NCBI RefSeq assembly: GCF_009905375.1 | Contig: NC_133657.1 | Location: 67,886,907-67,950,906 of the forward strand | From: Apium graveolens | Taxonomy: Eukaryota > Streptophyta > Magnoliopsida > Apiales > Apiaceae | Direction of reading: 5' to 3' | DNA: 64,000 bases | Shown here: in pieces, positions 1 through 11,366 of the stretch | Layout of the letters: every line of letters begins with the position of its first letter | How positions within the stretch are numbered: position 1 is the stretch's first letter | Position numbers and translations under genes: made by a program | The notes under the pieces: generated by a model | Database searches by the model: none | What the model was told of the DNA's origin: nothing | Seen by the model: only the letters and a program-made list of their open reading frames with translations

Positions 1-425
1 GTCATCAGTACTTATATCAGTACTTGATGATCAGCAGTTGATGTCATCAGTATTTGTCATGTCAGTAGGTATTCGAGGAGGAAAATGAAAGAAAAAATTT
101 AAGTCGGTGAAGGACTTTATCTCAAAAGCAATCATACATGGATATGTAATAGGTTTCCTTATTGTAATAGAATAGGATTCCTTATTGATTGTGTAACTGT
201 GCTCTATATAAAGCATATACTAGGTTTATGCTTTAAGCGTTGCGTACATTGATATATCATTCGCATAACCTAGCAGCTCTCAAGAATTATTGTTCATCCT
301 TTGAGAGAGTACTTTTGTAATCATTTTTTATATGTTAATATAAAAACTGTTGATTCTGTTAAAGCTTTATTGAATTATTTGCATAAACTGTATTCACACC
401 CCTACAGTTGATTATGGACCTAACA
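1..425 (+). mobile_element. Partial LTR of a Sirevirus-type Copia element (left end outside window)
   Basis: The right boundary is placed at the final CCTAACA, which follows a CACCCCTACAG stretch. The same arrangement (CCCCCTTCTACAG followed by CCTAACA) ends the LTR of element B at 26645-39978. A TATA box (TCTATATAAA) lies at 203-212, followed by a stretch (CATAACCTAGCAGCTCTCAAG) closely matching the LTR at 4347-4856. The first 70 bases repeat ATCAGTACTT or a near match at 4, 16 and 46. No primer-binding site follows base 425, so the adjoining internal region was deleted or rearranged. The reiterated motif differs from that of the LTR at 4347-4856, so this LTR may come from another family. 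Confidence 0.65.
203..212 (+). promoter_or_regulatory. TATA box of the LTR promoter
   Basis: TCTATATAAA lies about 215 bases before the LTR end. That is a plausible place for the U3/R promoter of a Copia LTR. No transcription start can be fixed from sequence alone. Confidence 0.5.
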
Positions 426-3400
426 GTATTCAAGCTGAATGTTAAACTAGTGGAGGTTACCGGTACTGTTACAGAGAAGGATCGGGCTGAGGTTGGAGAT
501 GTTGCTCCAATGAAAAAGAGGAAATTGATGAAGCTGACTAACAAGCTTCAAGCCAAGAAAGATAAGGTCAGGATGCAGACCACACTTCATGCCACTCCCG
601 ATCAATGAAATCTATATCCAGACCGTGTTAAATCAACCATTCCTAATGAATTTATCTCAATTCCTGACCAATCTTCAATTACTGACTCACCTTCAGCTAA
701 ATTTCTTGAAGTCTCGACTGAGAGGGTGAGGGAGATAGCCAGAGAAGTTGGTCTTGATAATGTTGGCAAGAGAAAGGTTGAAGTTACAGAAGTTTTTATG
801 AGGAAGAAATCTTCACAGAATGAGCACAACACACAAGAACCACTTTCTCAAAGTAAAAGTGCAGTTGTTCAGGCTCTTGTCCCACAAGAACCACTCCCTC
901 AAAGTGAGAGTGCAGACATTTCAGCTCAAAAGACAACACCGAACATTGCTCAAGGTGGTCCTAATTCTCTGGAGACTGAAACTCAAGAACATGTTCAACA
1001 GAAGGAAGCTCATCAAGATCATTTGGCAAAACTCGATGTTGTGATTAATTACCATAACTTTGAGGGAAGCCCACAAGAACCTTCATCTCAAAGGGTTGAA
1101 ATAGCTTCATAACCTCGAGTCACACAAGAACCATCAGTTCAAAGTACTGATGCAGACAAATTGGCATATCCTGACAAAGGGTCAAATCTTGATGCAGCTG
1201 TTCCTGATCCTGATGAAGCTATTCCTGACACAGCAAACACTGATCCTGATGTTGAACTTGTTACTTCCAAGAACAACACTGTAGGAATCTTGGCGACTCC
1301 TTTATCTGTTCTACCAATGGATCCAATCACTACATGTACAAATTTTACTCAATCTTCTACTTTATCTGTTAGTATGATTATAAATACACCTTTGCATGAG
1401 GATATCCCTATTTATATGATTGTAGAGCATTCTTATTTTTTATCTCTTATTTCTTCATTTGTGAGTGAACTGAGCCTCTTAAGTGAAAATAAGAGAAGAC
1501 ATTTAGTGAAAAACAGAATTTCTGAGAGCCAGTCTCCTGTACTGGCAAAAGAAGAGGTAATATTGAGTGACAAAAGTGAGCAAAATATTACTATTAACAT
1601 TAATAAATGTGTGAAAAGTGATGAGATCACTTTAAAATAATAGAGGGATTTGGGTGTTACTTTTTCTCTTATTTCAGGTTCATCACAGGATACTAGGCTT
1701 TCTGAGTCAATTCCTGATCTTAAACTCTAAGGAAAGATTGAAGAGCCAGTTCCCGATATTCCTGACAAATTTAATAGTGATTCTGATGATGATCCTGATG
1801 ACGCTGAGCTTAAAGCTGTCTTAGAGGCTTCTAAACATTCAAATTTTGGATCTTCATCTGGTCATGCTGCTCTGAATGCTCACAAGACTCATGAATGGAA
1901 TCATTCTTTGAGGCTTTCTAGTGAAAGAATCTCATTTGATGTTGCTCATACACTAGTAGACCATGTTATCAATTCTACTGCTAATTCTAAGCTGAAAACT
2001 GCTATGAATGCCACTACTGTATTGGTTAAGGGGATGCATTCTTCTATTTCTTCTTTGAAAGATTCTAATGTTGATCTAAAAGAAGAAGTTGCTGACCTTT
2101 TTGTGACCATCAAGGGTACCGATAAACACAATGACTTAGTCAAGAGAATGATGGATGTGGAATCTAATCAGGAGCTGATGAATGAAAGATTGACTGTTAT
2201 TGAAGCCAATCAACAAGCCACAAATTAAAAACTGGATGTCATTTTCTCATTATTTCAGGGTCTTGATGCTAAAACGGGGGAGATGGTAGCTCAGACAAAA
2301 TGTGCACCTGAATCAGTATTGAGGAAAGATGATGCCAATCCTGATAATGATGGTAAAAATCAAGGCACAGGGACCTCTGATGCTGTGGTGGTTCAATCCG
2401 TAAATGGAATTTAAACTCAAACCCAAACCACACAGTCAACTCATGTCTCCAAAGATGGTGCAATGACTGTAAGAACTCAAATAGTGACTCACTCTCAGAT
2501 TCTGAAGGAAAAGCAAACTGTATCTGTAATTCCTGATGAAGACGAAGTGATCGTTGATAATCCTGATGATGCTCAGGGATTCTACAGGACCTACAAGATT
2601 AAGGATGGTGATATTGTAACTCTCCACCACAAGGATAAAAGAGTTGAGGAGTTGTTTAACCGGAAAGCTCTCACTGATTTGGCTAATGAATTTCCTAACA
2701 AGTCTCATGAAGAAATGCTTAAACAGCAGGAGGAAATTCCCATTCAACTACAAATTTCCAATCAAGGTCCATCTAGAGGAAGGGGTAGAACTAGAGGACC
2801 TATAAGTGGTAGAAGAGGTGGAAGATGAAGGATTTCTAGAAAGGTTCAACAATCTATTGTTCTTTCTCAAAGAAGAACAAGATCAAGAGGGGTCAGGATT
2901 GAAGAAATTCCTGAGACATCTCAGTCTCAGACTCCAAGAATTTCTATTGTTCCAATTTTTCTTAATCCTATACCAATGCCAACAGAAGTACCTAATCTAA
3001 ATCTGTATAGAGAAGAAGGTCATGAAGAAATTGAAACTCAACTATCTAGAAGGCCAAGGCAACTGCAAATTGAACCGGCTCCTAACAACACAATATCAAA
3101 TCCTGACACAGGAAATCCTGAGACTGTTCATCCTAACAGTTCAGTTCCTGATCATGACAATGGTCAATTATTGGTGTTATTTAAGATAGAGAAGAAGCTG
3201 TCTTGGAGCATTTGAACATTCAAATCTTATTTGCTTCTGTAGATTCTCGCAATGCTGAGATTGATGAGGAGGAAAGAAGGGAAGAAGGAAAGATCAGGAT
3301 AGCAGTTAACATAGCAAATCAAGAATTCAGAAACATGCTATGAAGGTCTGGTTTTGAAAGATGGAGAGTTACAGATCCTGAAGAACTTGAAAAGAGGGAA

Positions 3401-4221
3401 AAAAAAGGACTTACTTTCCTAAGAGGATAGACTACAAGTGGAAGAAGATTGAAGAGTTGAAGTGTGTTGGAGGAATGAACTTTGTTCATGGAGGAATAAG
3501 GGATGAAGGTTTACCTGATTCTGGTATTGTGAACAATAGTACAAGTTTATGGTTAAGGCAAGCTGAAGCTCTAAGGCTGTCATGACCACACACAAGAGCT
3601 GGTATTGGGCATCATGAGCATGAACTTAAGAACTCAATAATTGTGAATTATACACTATCTGATAGACATGGTCAGAAAAATAAAGTTGATCATCTAGATA
3701 GACTTGAAGCTGTGAAAATTATCATTGACAAACATGATGGCTCGGAACTAAAGCAAAAGATATATTCACTAAAGAAGAAGATCAAGTGCAAGTACTTTCT
3801 TATGATGAGCTGATGATGATGTCAACTAAAGAACTGAAATATATTCATTATATGTTAATGATTGAGAATTTAGCATCCAAATAATGGTCATATATAATTT
3901 TCTATGCCATCAGAAGAAGGATCCTAGACAAAGGATATCAGTGTATTGGAAATTATGTTCCCATGTACATTAACTACAGACATCAGGATGTAAACATGAG
4001 GAGGGGTGCGGCTGTGATTAAAATTGTGCTAACTTTAAGGCAACTAATTCCTAATCATGATGGTCTTAGAACATGCTATGAGCTTCCATATATCAGTTGT
4101 CTGAAGCAACTGAATATGAAAGAAACTTTAAGGAAAAGTTAAAGCAATTGCTTAGGAAGAAGATTAATGAAAGGGTAAAGGCATTTGTGCAAAGATACTT
4201 TGGAGTTTATCAGAAGCCATG
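426..4221 (+). pseudogene. Decayed ORF3-like hydrophilic protein of a gag-pol-less Sirevirus derivative
   Basis: The interval is a run of open stretches broken by stops (about 426-608, 726-1112, 1161-1640, 1908-2228, 2463-2828, 2976-3215), then a more decayed part ending at a TGA near 4219. The product is hydrophilic and rich in Q, E, P and D. A coiled-coil-like segment spans about 2040-2270 and is followed by a purine tract at 2271-2283. In elements B and C the same order (coiled coil, then purine tract) occurs inside ORF3, so I read this as the middle and C-terminal part of ORF3. An arginine/glycine-rich segment with RGR and RRGGR lies at about 2770-2827 and could bind RNA. No gag, protease, integrase or RT remains. 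The motif ATCCTGAT recurs through the interval (for example 1207, 1243, 1792, 2338, 2560). Function unknown. Confidence 0.6.
832..1160 (+). repeat. Degenerate in-frame repeats encoding (T/P)QEP..Q
   Basis: Four copies of a unit starting CACAAGAACC (or a one-base variant) begin at 832, 883, 1072 and 1123. The spacing within each pair is 51 nt (17 codons). The units encode variants of TQEPLSQSKSA. They look like local duplications inside the spacer of the ORF3-like protein. Confidence 0.7.
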
Positions 4222-4332
4222 AAATCAACATCAATAACTGAGTATGCTCTACAAACTTTATGCTTTATATTTTTTCTTCCTATTTTTGGCATCAAACAGT
4301 ACTGGAGAATTTATGCATGTTTTACAATGCAT

Positions 4333-4346
4333 AAATTGGGGGAGAT
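4333..4346 (+). promoter_or_regulatory. Polypurine tract
   Basis: AAATTGGGGGAGAT sits directly before the TGTTGG start of the LTR at 4347. The same 14 bases precede the 3' LTR of element C at 57899-57912. It would prime plus-strand DNA synthesis. Confidence 0.85.
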
Positions 4347-4856
4347 TGTTGGGAGAAAATGTCTAAGTCAAAAATCAAGATTTTTTAGGATCAGGATTTG
4401 TCAAGTCAATCAGGATCTGTATGTAATCAGGATGAAGACTTTCAGGATATGACTAAATTATAGGTAAATCAGAATCTGCTGATTTAAATAGTCCCAACAT
4501 TTGAGGAGTATATATTGTCAGTTCCTGATTTACATGATCAAAGCTGTTGATTAGATATGGGGAGAAACAAGATAAATTATACTGTAACATATCTTGTAAT
4601 TGATAGAGATTGATAAAATAGTTATGTGATATATAAACACAGAATAGGTTATTTTTTATGGTGTGCATTACCCCAGTATTATCATAACCTAACAACTCTC
4701 AAGAATAATATTTTTCTTGCGAGGGTTTTGTAATAGTTTATAAGATAATTAATAAACTATTTTTTGATTTCCATTATTCTTACTTTACTTTCTAGATATC
4801 AATTTTTTTATAATTGTATCCAACCCCCTTAAATCATTATTATTTACTGGGTAACA
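4347..4856 (+). mobile_element. 3' LTR of the gag-pol-less Sirevirus derivative
   Basis: It starts TGTTGGGAG right after the polypurine tract. It ends GGGTAACA after a CCAACCCCCTT stretch, as expected for Sirevirus LTR ends. The motif ATCAGGAT occurs at 4390, 4409 and 4426, with a variant at 4441. The reverse complement, ATCCTGAT, recurs in the adjoining internal region, which ties this LTR to that region. A partner LTR with the same motif is not in the window; the LTR at 1-425 is related but carries another motif. Confidence 0.8.
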
Positions 4857-5257
4857 TGCTCCTTCTGAGTCTAATGCTCCCCTTATGCTAATCAAGATTA
4901 AGCACAAGTGAAGTTTATCTAACTCAGTTGCTTATATGACTCCTCTCTAATTTTTTGACATACCTTGAAAATTTTGTATTTTCATGCAAGCACCCTCATG
5001 GATTGCTTCAGCTTCATTCTTTCTTGATCATGTCACCAGAAGCACGGCTTTTCTAAAGTCAACATTTCTTTGATTTAGGTCCATTAAAGACTCTTTGATC
5101 CAGTCCTAGTCTACATTGCAGATTAGCTTCTCAACAGGATGACAATTTTCCAGCTTTTCCTCATGACATCTTCCTTGTCAGACTAATGATGTCATGTCCA
5201 ATGTCTAAACAGGGCCCAACTTCTTTCTCCTCCTTTGTGATAACAGGACTATATCAC
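4857..5257. other. No gene seen; probably old repeat sequence
   Basis: AT-rich sequence without a convincing reading frame. A purine-rich stretch on the minus strand (complement of about 5215-5242) resembles the internal purine tracts of Sireviruses but is not diagnostic. Confidence 0.4.
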
Positions 5258-6335
5258 TATTAGTCCCAAAGTATCATAGAAGGGGGGGCTTGAATATGAT
5301 ACCTACAAATTCTTTTTGATTCGTTTGAAGTTCTTCGTTAAAAGTATAACAACTTTGGCATCATAACATTATTATTACAATCTTAATATTTATTACTTTC
5401 AGTGCAGCTCTCATAAAAATATAGTTGGTTGTTGAAGAAGATGAATGAATAAATTGAATTCATTCATCTATTTAAGTGTATACTTCTCACTTTCTTCACG
5501 TGGTAGATTAATGGCCAAGTGTTTAAGAAGTGCTTCAACAATTTTACAGCTGAGATACAAGTCCAATGTGTTGACATAAGAATGTGTCAACATGAGACTT
5601 GTAATGTGTTGATAAAAACTATCTTGAATTTGTTGACCAAAACTCCAAGTTAGAAGCTGATGCGTTGACATGTCTTGATTTGTCGACATATTCTTTTTTA
5701 TGTGTCGACAAGAGCCTTGAAATTTGTCGACACATTGTGGTCCCTCAGTAAAACTTTTTGGAATGTGTAAGACATGGACCTTGGAAAGTGTCGACACAAA
5801 CCACTTGACTTAAACATTTTACTTGATTTGATGAATAACCTTGAGCTCCTATTTTTAATCAGCTTTCTTTTGAGTGATTATTAGTCAACTCTATTCATGA
5901 TATGCTAATGCCTAGTGCAGTGGTCTGGTTCACAGACGACTAGCATAAATAGAACATCATGATTTAGGTAACTCTTTAGTTGTTAAATATCTTTAGACTA
6001 CTTTATTGCTTCACTTCACTGAAACCCTTGAGCTTAAATACTAGAACCAATCAACTTCTTTAATGTTGAAAGTCCTTGGACATATTATTCTTCATGAAGG
6101 CTTAAACATGTGCATGAACTTCTTTCAATGACTTGGTTACGGACTTGGAGCTTTAATTCCATGTTTTAATTCTTTGTGTTTATCCTATCTCTCATCTTCC
6201 GGATTTCTGTGTTTTATAGTTAAGATTATTTACCCGTTTCTTATTCATGCTGAGTTTTTTATCCTCAGTTATATATTACATTACATTATATTTTTTACAA
6301 TCACTCCTTCACTTTCTTATGCCCTACAAATGGTG
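5258..6335 (-). mobile_element. Decayed Sirevirus-type LTR, minus orientation (right edge approximate)
   Basis: The left edge reads TATTAGTCCC and then an AGAAGGGGGGGCTTGAAT stretch. That is the reverse complement of a Sirevirus LTR end and matches the solo LTR at 16318. The palindrome TGTCGACA occurs at 5681, 5703, 5725 and 5789, with TGTTGACA variants from about 5570. The first three exact copies are 22 nt apart. The right boundary is not sharp; I stop where the gag/pol remnant begins. Confidence 0.55.
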
Positions 6336-6340
6336 TAGCA

Positions 6341-7437
6341 TTTAAGTTTTCTTTGGTACCCAAACTCTGTTGGGTCCCGGATGATTAGAAATAATTGTTT
6401 TCTTCTCATTCCTTGACACATGGAACTCCCTTCCTTTATCAGTCTCAGAAAAAAAAATCATGACTTGAGTGAATTTCCAACATTATTAACACTAGAGAAG
6501 TCTCTGGTGTCACTAGGGGTTTTTTATGCGTGAGTTGTTCAGAGACGTAACATCTAGATTTTGTCCAACAGAAATGCATTGGGCAATAGCAGTCACATAA
6601 CATATCATGCGGTTACGCTTATAACAAAATGACTCACGTATATTGACACTTAAATGAGTAGATTTACAAGGAATTGTTTTCATATCAGAAGTAGCAAGAA
6701 TAACATTTGGCACATAGGCGTAACCATTGCCTTTATTGATACCCGTTTTGCCATTCCTATTAGGTCTGAAATTCTTGAAAATACTCTGCTTGATCTCAGT
6801 TGATTTGGCATTATTTTAAATTGTTGGATCCTTTTCTAAATCAGAAATTACAACCTTCTTGGCCTCATCTTAATCAATTAGTTGTTGTTTGATGACCATA
6901 TAATCTTCATCAAATTCAAGATATTTTGAAGATGGGCTTCTCAACATTTTTTAAAACCTTAGGAACTTCTTTATCAATAGAAGTTTCCTTGTTTTTGTTA
7001 AATGCACCTTTCTTCTTCTTTGGCTTAGAGTAATCAAAGCCAATGCCATCTTTTTTATTTATTATCCTCTCATACAAAGCATTAACCAGGTACGTAAAGT
7101 TCTTGCAGGCGTTCAGCTTGAGCTGATTAATTCCAAGTTGTTATCTCAGAGTTTTTTCAATGTTACCAGCACACTCAAACTTATTCCCGGGATACCCTAC
7201 TTCCGACCTAATGCTTTCAAACTGAATTAATCTCAACCCTAGTTAATCATTCAATTTCACCAACTCAAAATTTAGTTTAACAATCTCTTCCTTTGCAAAA
7301 GTTAAAGTAGTATATATATTAAATATTTCAACACCCAGATTATCAATAATTGACTTATATTAAGAGGTAGACAAATCAATGGAAGTGATAATATGTACCT
7401 GACTAGAAGACTCTCCAACATCTTCTGATTTTGCCAT
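6341..7437 (-). pseudogene. Decayed Copia (Sirevirus) gag C-terminus and gag-pol boundary
   Basis: Read on the minus strand from an ATG-like position at 7435-7437, the translation starts MAKSEDVGESSS. It parallels a segment starting MAKSDETETSSSS in the gag of element C. It continues through a coiled-coil-like part rich in K and E and ends near 6350 with GPNRVWVPK. That matches the PKETWVPK boundary between gag and pol in element C. Several stops and frame breaks are present. Pol is missing: the remnant abuts the LTR at 5258-6335, so an internal deletion is likely. Confidence 0.6.
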
Positions 7438-7504
7438 GAAGGATAATATAAGGAATCAAGCCTAAATCCTGATATTGAATAAATAATATTGCATAATTAT
7501 GTTA

Positions 7505-7850
7505 AGACAAACTGTAGCCTTCAACGGCTAGCCATCCTAAGGGATAGCCGTTCAAGGAGTTGTCCATCAACTGGTGAGTATTTTGCAACACTTTCTTTCT
7601 TTGTTTTAGATAGCAATGCTTTTATTCATTCAGAAGTCATGTTGACTTAATAAATAATCTAGAGTAGGGTGGATAATTGTAAATATTCGATGCCATGTAA
7701 TTTAGATTAAGTAAAAGTGAGCTACCAATGCTAAATGAAGATACTGCATCAGTGGCTAGCAGTATCAACCCACCAATGGCTAATTAAACGACTATCAATC
7801 ATGACTAAGAGAAATAACATAGCTGGTGATAGCGAATAGACAATGGTCAA
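7505..7850 (+). mobile_element. LTR fragment related to element C's LTR, with a different motif
   Basis: From about 7628 the sequence follows the LTR of element C at 46027-46200: AAGTCATGTTGACTT, then a TTAATTGTA-like stretch, then an ATCAATNATGA-like tail. Where element C has CGACGGAT, this piece has AACGGCTA (7523), its inverse TAGCCGTT (7545, 22 nt on), and variants near 7753 and 7775. Both ends are uncertain. Confidence 0.5.
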
Positions 7851-7861
7851 GTGATTTATTG

Positions 7862-8262
7862 ACTTATAATCCCGTAAGTTTGACTTAAAAGCCTGTAAAT
7901 ACTTATCGACGAGTGTTTTTTTATCCAACTTATAAGTTGGATTTACAACTCATAAACTGATAAGTTCAATATTAATAACGACGTACCTTTTTTAACTTCT
8001 TAATTTTTAATTTTTTCTTAATTTTAGTTTTAAAATATATATTTGTAAATGTTTTTTTAAATTTTAAATTCACGAATAAAGATAGTTGTATTAGAAAAAT
8101 TATTTATTTTAGTTCATTTAAGTAAAAAAAAGTTTTAACATATAAGTAAATCATCCAAACACTTATATAACATATACGTTTTCATCTAATTATCACTTAT
8201 AAGTCATATATGCATTTTAAGTCAAAAATTACTGTTATAGGTAAAAAAACTAGGGTGTATTT
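7862..8262. mobile_element. MITE-like AT-rich repeat with imperfect inverted ends
   Basis: The left end (TGACTTATAATC, then TTTGACTTAAAAG) resembles the reverse complement of the right end (TTAAGTCAAAAATT preceded by CACTTATAAGTCAT). An internal palindromic CCAACTTATAAGTTGG lies near 7925. There is no coding capacity. The family cannot be named and the target-site duplication is not clear. Confidence 0.4.
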
Positions 8263-8282
8263 AAAGTTATATTTATTACTAG

Positions 8283-8610
8283 GGTTCGTGAGCTTCAAGG
8301 CTGTATTTGACCGCTCTCGTATTTCGTGACTCAATCTATCTTCACAAGATGCCTACGTACCTTGCTGTGTGCTAAGGATCAAGTCAAAAAACGTAGTTCT
8401 GATTTGTGGGATGAGGCCCCTTATATAGGCATGGAATTCCTTAAAGTAGACTAGGGTTAGGAGACTTAGTGGACAAGTCTCAGATTGAGTTAGGACTTTG
8501 GAGTCCTAGAATGCAGGAAATTGATTCCTTATCCTATGAGGTTTCTTGGAGACCAATCTCCAAGGAATTATATCCTTATTTGGACTCTATTTCATTGCTG
8601 ATTTTTCTCA
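8283..8610 (-). mobile_element. Part of an LTR in minus orientation, with TATA box
   Basis: On the minus strand a TATA-like GCCTATATAAGG lies at 8419-8430. It is followed about 70-130 bases later by GGTACGTAGGCATC, a sequence style I associate with Ty3/Gypsy LTRs of plants. The Helitron at 8611-9812 interrupts it. The continuation at 9813 is AT-rich and not clearly recognisable. The family is uncertain. Confidence 0.4.
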
Positions 8611-9812
8611 TCTATACCATTTTATAATGGACGAAATATTAAAAATTTGGTAGTCGGTCGGTCGGTACTTGCTGAATTTACTTAATTACCCTTACTTAAT
8701 TGTTCTAGTTCAAACTATTGGATCGATCAATTCTAATTATAATTGACAATGAAGTAAATTTACTCTATTACTTTACCAATTTCAATTCTTATTGGGTCGA
8801 TCAATTCTAATTATAATTGATATTGAAGTCAACTTCCTCAATTACTTTACCGATTTCAATTCTATTTATATTGAACTCTATATCACTATAATTTATATTA
8901 AATTCAACTTCTTCTACCAATTTAAATTTTAATTCATATCAAGTTCTGTATCATTTTAATTTATTATTTCGGGCTAAACTAAATTTAAAAAACTAAATAT
9001 AATTCTTAAGATTTGGTTGATATATAATGTGACTCAGGTTAAGATAAAATAATAATACTATCAATTCTCCTACAAAAATTATACAAATGAACTTGGATAA
9101 ACAAAATAACATATTGTATTTATCCAGGACAAAAAAATACATTATACAATTGATTCAGACTAACACAAAACTAAAAATACAATTCGACCAACAAAAAAAA
9201 TATATATACTAATTATTCAGTCTAAAACAAAATTATCTTATTGATCCGGACTTTAAAAAAATAAAATTAAACTAACAATAATTAGTTTAATTTGGTTAGT
9301 GTATTGGGTATCGGGCTAAAATAAAATAATGTAAATCACTGATCCGAGATAAATCAAATTAATATTAGACCAAGTATAATTCGTATCCTATTCATGTGAA
9401 ATAAAAATCAAATTTTATTTAAAACATAATTTTTTTAAATACACTTAAAATTTTCAATAAAACTATAACGTTCAATCAGTAATATTGCCTTTTTTAAATA
9501 TTTTTATAAAGTTATAGTAAATCGATTAAGTAATCACCATGCTAAAATAATAGTTTTTTAAGGTACCCACATAATGGAGACATTATATTTCATTATAATA
9601 ATATTTTTCTCTTACCAATGTTATCAATTTAAATAAGTTTAAATGTTCTAAAAAATTATGAACATATACGTTTACTTATATAATTATCACGAAGTCACAT
9701 CATTTAAAGTTGTAAATGAACAAAATTAAGAATTGAATGTAATTTTTTTTTTAAATTCTGTAATATTAAAAAAAAATTGTGCAGTTCGTGCATCGCACGG
9801 GTTTTAAACTAG
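8611..9812 (+). mobile_element. Non-autonomous Helitron
   Basis: The 5' end reads TCTATACCATTTTATAATGG, directly after an A. The 3' end has a short hairpin (CGTGC, loop, GCACG) followed about 10 bases later by CTAG, then a host T. This is the Helitron pattern: 5' TC, 3' hairpin plus CTRR, insertion between A and T, no TSD. No RepHel or other coding sequence is inside. Its 5' end resembles that of the small Helitron at 10057. Confidence 0.75.
8718..8866 (+). repeat. Tandem duplication inside the Helitron
   Basis: Two adjacent units of about 74 bases share CGATCAATTCTAATTATAA followed by a matching TACTTTACC and TTTCAATTCT. They differ at several sites, so the duplication is old. Confidence 0.7.
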
Positions 9813-10056
9813 TATTTATTAATTACGAAAATAATTAATATTCAGGGATTTTGGGCTTTTTAAATGGGCCTTATTTGCAGACCAAACTGGGTTTAATTAA
9901 TGCGATATTAATTACGCAATCAGTGTTTATTTTATTCCCTATCAGTTACTTATTTTAAAATTTACTAAACGTCTACATTGATTGATATTTTATTTTTAAT
10001 AATATAAAGAAAAAATAATAAATGAAAAAGTTTGTATATCGTAGATATTAGTGGTA
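9813..10056. other. AT-rich sequence without genes
   Basis: It joins the 3' side of the Helitron and should continue the sequence that the Helitron interrupted. I see no reading frame or repeat boundary. Confidence 0.4.
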
Positions 10057-10237
10057 TCTATACTATTATATTAAAGACAAAACATTAAAAATTTGATTGT
10101 TTTTTGGTCACAGCCGTCAGATTAAATTGATGAGAACCCTTAGATATAATATTAAATATTATTATGCAAGTGATATAAAATTAAATATAATATATAATGA
10201 TAAAAAATGACCGTGCATCGCATGAGTTATATATTAG
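10057..10237 (+). mobile_element. Very short Helitron derivative (181 bp)
   Basis: It starts TCTATACTATTATATTAAAG after an A and ends with a CGTGC/GCATG hairpin, then TTAG before a T. The terminal tetramer is TTAG rather than CTAG, a one-base decay. The first 40 bases match the 5' end of the Helitron at 8611, sharing ATTAAAAATTTG. Confidence 0.65.
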
Positions 10238-10625
10238 TATCTCTATTAATCTGCAGATTCATAAAAAAATTGTGTACATTTTGGCGCCCTGATTACAACT
10301 CAAACACCAAAAACTGCCGGTGTTAATTACAATAACATTATAGATTCGGTTCAATAATTTCAGCAAGTAAAATAACAGACAAGATTACTGAAGAAAAAAC
10401 TTCTTCAACCAATAATATCTTTCACCTTTAAGTTAACAATGGAACAATGGATACGGGACGAGAAGATTTAAATACGATACATTCAAACATTATTTCAAGC
10501 ACAACTTTGAATTCCTATGTAAGGAAATACATCATATAATAAATATTCATTTACAAAATAAATACAGGACAAGTATCCAGTAGTGATGTTCTTTGTTTCT
10601 CCGTAACGTTTTGTGAAACTTTTGA
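10238..10625. other. 3' flank of the RLP pseudogene; no gene seen
   Basis: This lies just downstream of the minus-strand RLP stop codon and probably includes its 3' untranslated region. No polyadenylation site or element end could be assigned. Confidence 0.4.
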
Positions 10626-10907
10626 TCAAGCTATAAATACTTTCATTCCAATTGCTAATGCGCCAACTTTTTCAAGAAATTTAAGATAAACGTATCTCCA
10701 TGGTCAGATGAAATGTAAACCGCCGAAAAATCCCAAGAATCCAAACAAGAAACCAGATCCCGTAGCACTACTAAACCACAAATGAACATCATTATCTTCT
10801 CGTTCGCTTTCATCACTATGATCAGGTGTTCTGTTGTTGTCTGAACATATGTTCAGACTTGCAGCTCCACATAGTTGAGGGTTACCCATATAGATGGAGG
10901 AATCATG
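10626..10907 (-). pseudogene. C-terminal piece of an LRR receptor-like protein pseudogene
   Basis: Read on the minus strand, it encodes the cap typical of plant RLPs: SIYMGNPQLCGA, then an acidic segment, a hydrophobic membrane span (SATGSGFLFGFLGFFGGL) and a short basic tail starting WRYVYLKFLE. A TGA at 10704-10706 interrupts it just before that tail; the likely natural stop is at 10626-10628. The Reina element at 10908-21019 separates it from the LRR part. The TCATG duplication at 10903-10907 matches 21020-21024, and the frame continues across the junction once the element is discounted. A full RLP would be a cell-surface protein in defence or development; this copy cannot be functional. 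Confidence 0.8.
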
Positions 10908-11334
10908 TGATGCGTTACGTGGAGAAGAGAGTGTGGGTCTGTATGTTGCTGAGTCAGACAAAGGGGAAGGACATGAAGCTGGGAAAAATAATGGAAAGAA
11001 GGACAAGGGGACCACTATGGAGCATGTATAACAACCTCAACGTTTGTATTTCATTTTATGTAATTGCATTTCATGTTAATTTAGGCTGCATTTCAGTAGA
11101 AGAATATATAGTACAGTAGGAACTTTGGGGAGTATTCATGCATATTAACAATTGTTAGTAATTCTCTCTCTAGACTCAATTCTGTAACCCCTGAAATTTG
11201 CTTAACAGAATGGCCCTTCCTTTTGGCTCATTCTCTGAGTAATTTTCTTCAATCTTCCTCTCTATTATTGAGACTAGATTTGTTTATCTTTATCAAAGTT
11301 CTATTTTTTATTCTACATTTTATCACACATATCA
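10908..11334 (+). repeat. 5' LTR of the Reina element
   Basis: It starts TGATGCG and ends ATATCA, is directly followed by the PBS, and is about 96% identical to 20592-21019 by eye. Confidence 0.9.
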
Positions 11335-11335
11335 C

Positions 11336-11347
11336 TGGTATCAGAGC
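11336..11347 (+). promoter_or_regulatory. Primer-binding site (initiator Met tRNA)
   Basis: TGGTATCAGAGC, complementary to the 3' end of plant initiator methionine tRNA, lies one base after the 5' LTR. Confidence 0.9.
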
Positions 11348-11366
11348 CGACCTAACCTTGGACACT

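Noticed and set aside
5468..5797. Minus-strand 109-codon open stretch
   Set aside because: It is produced by TGTCGACA-type repeats in a decayed LTR; the translation shows no domain.
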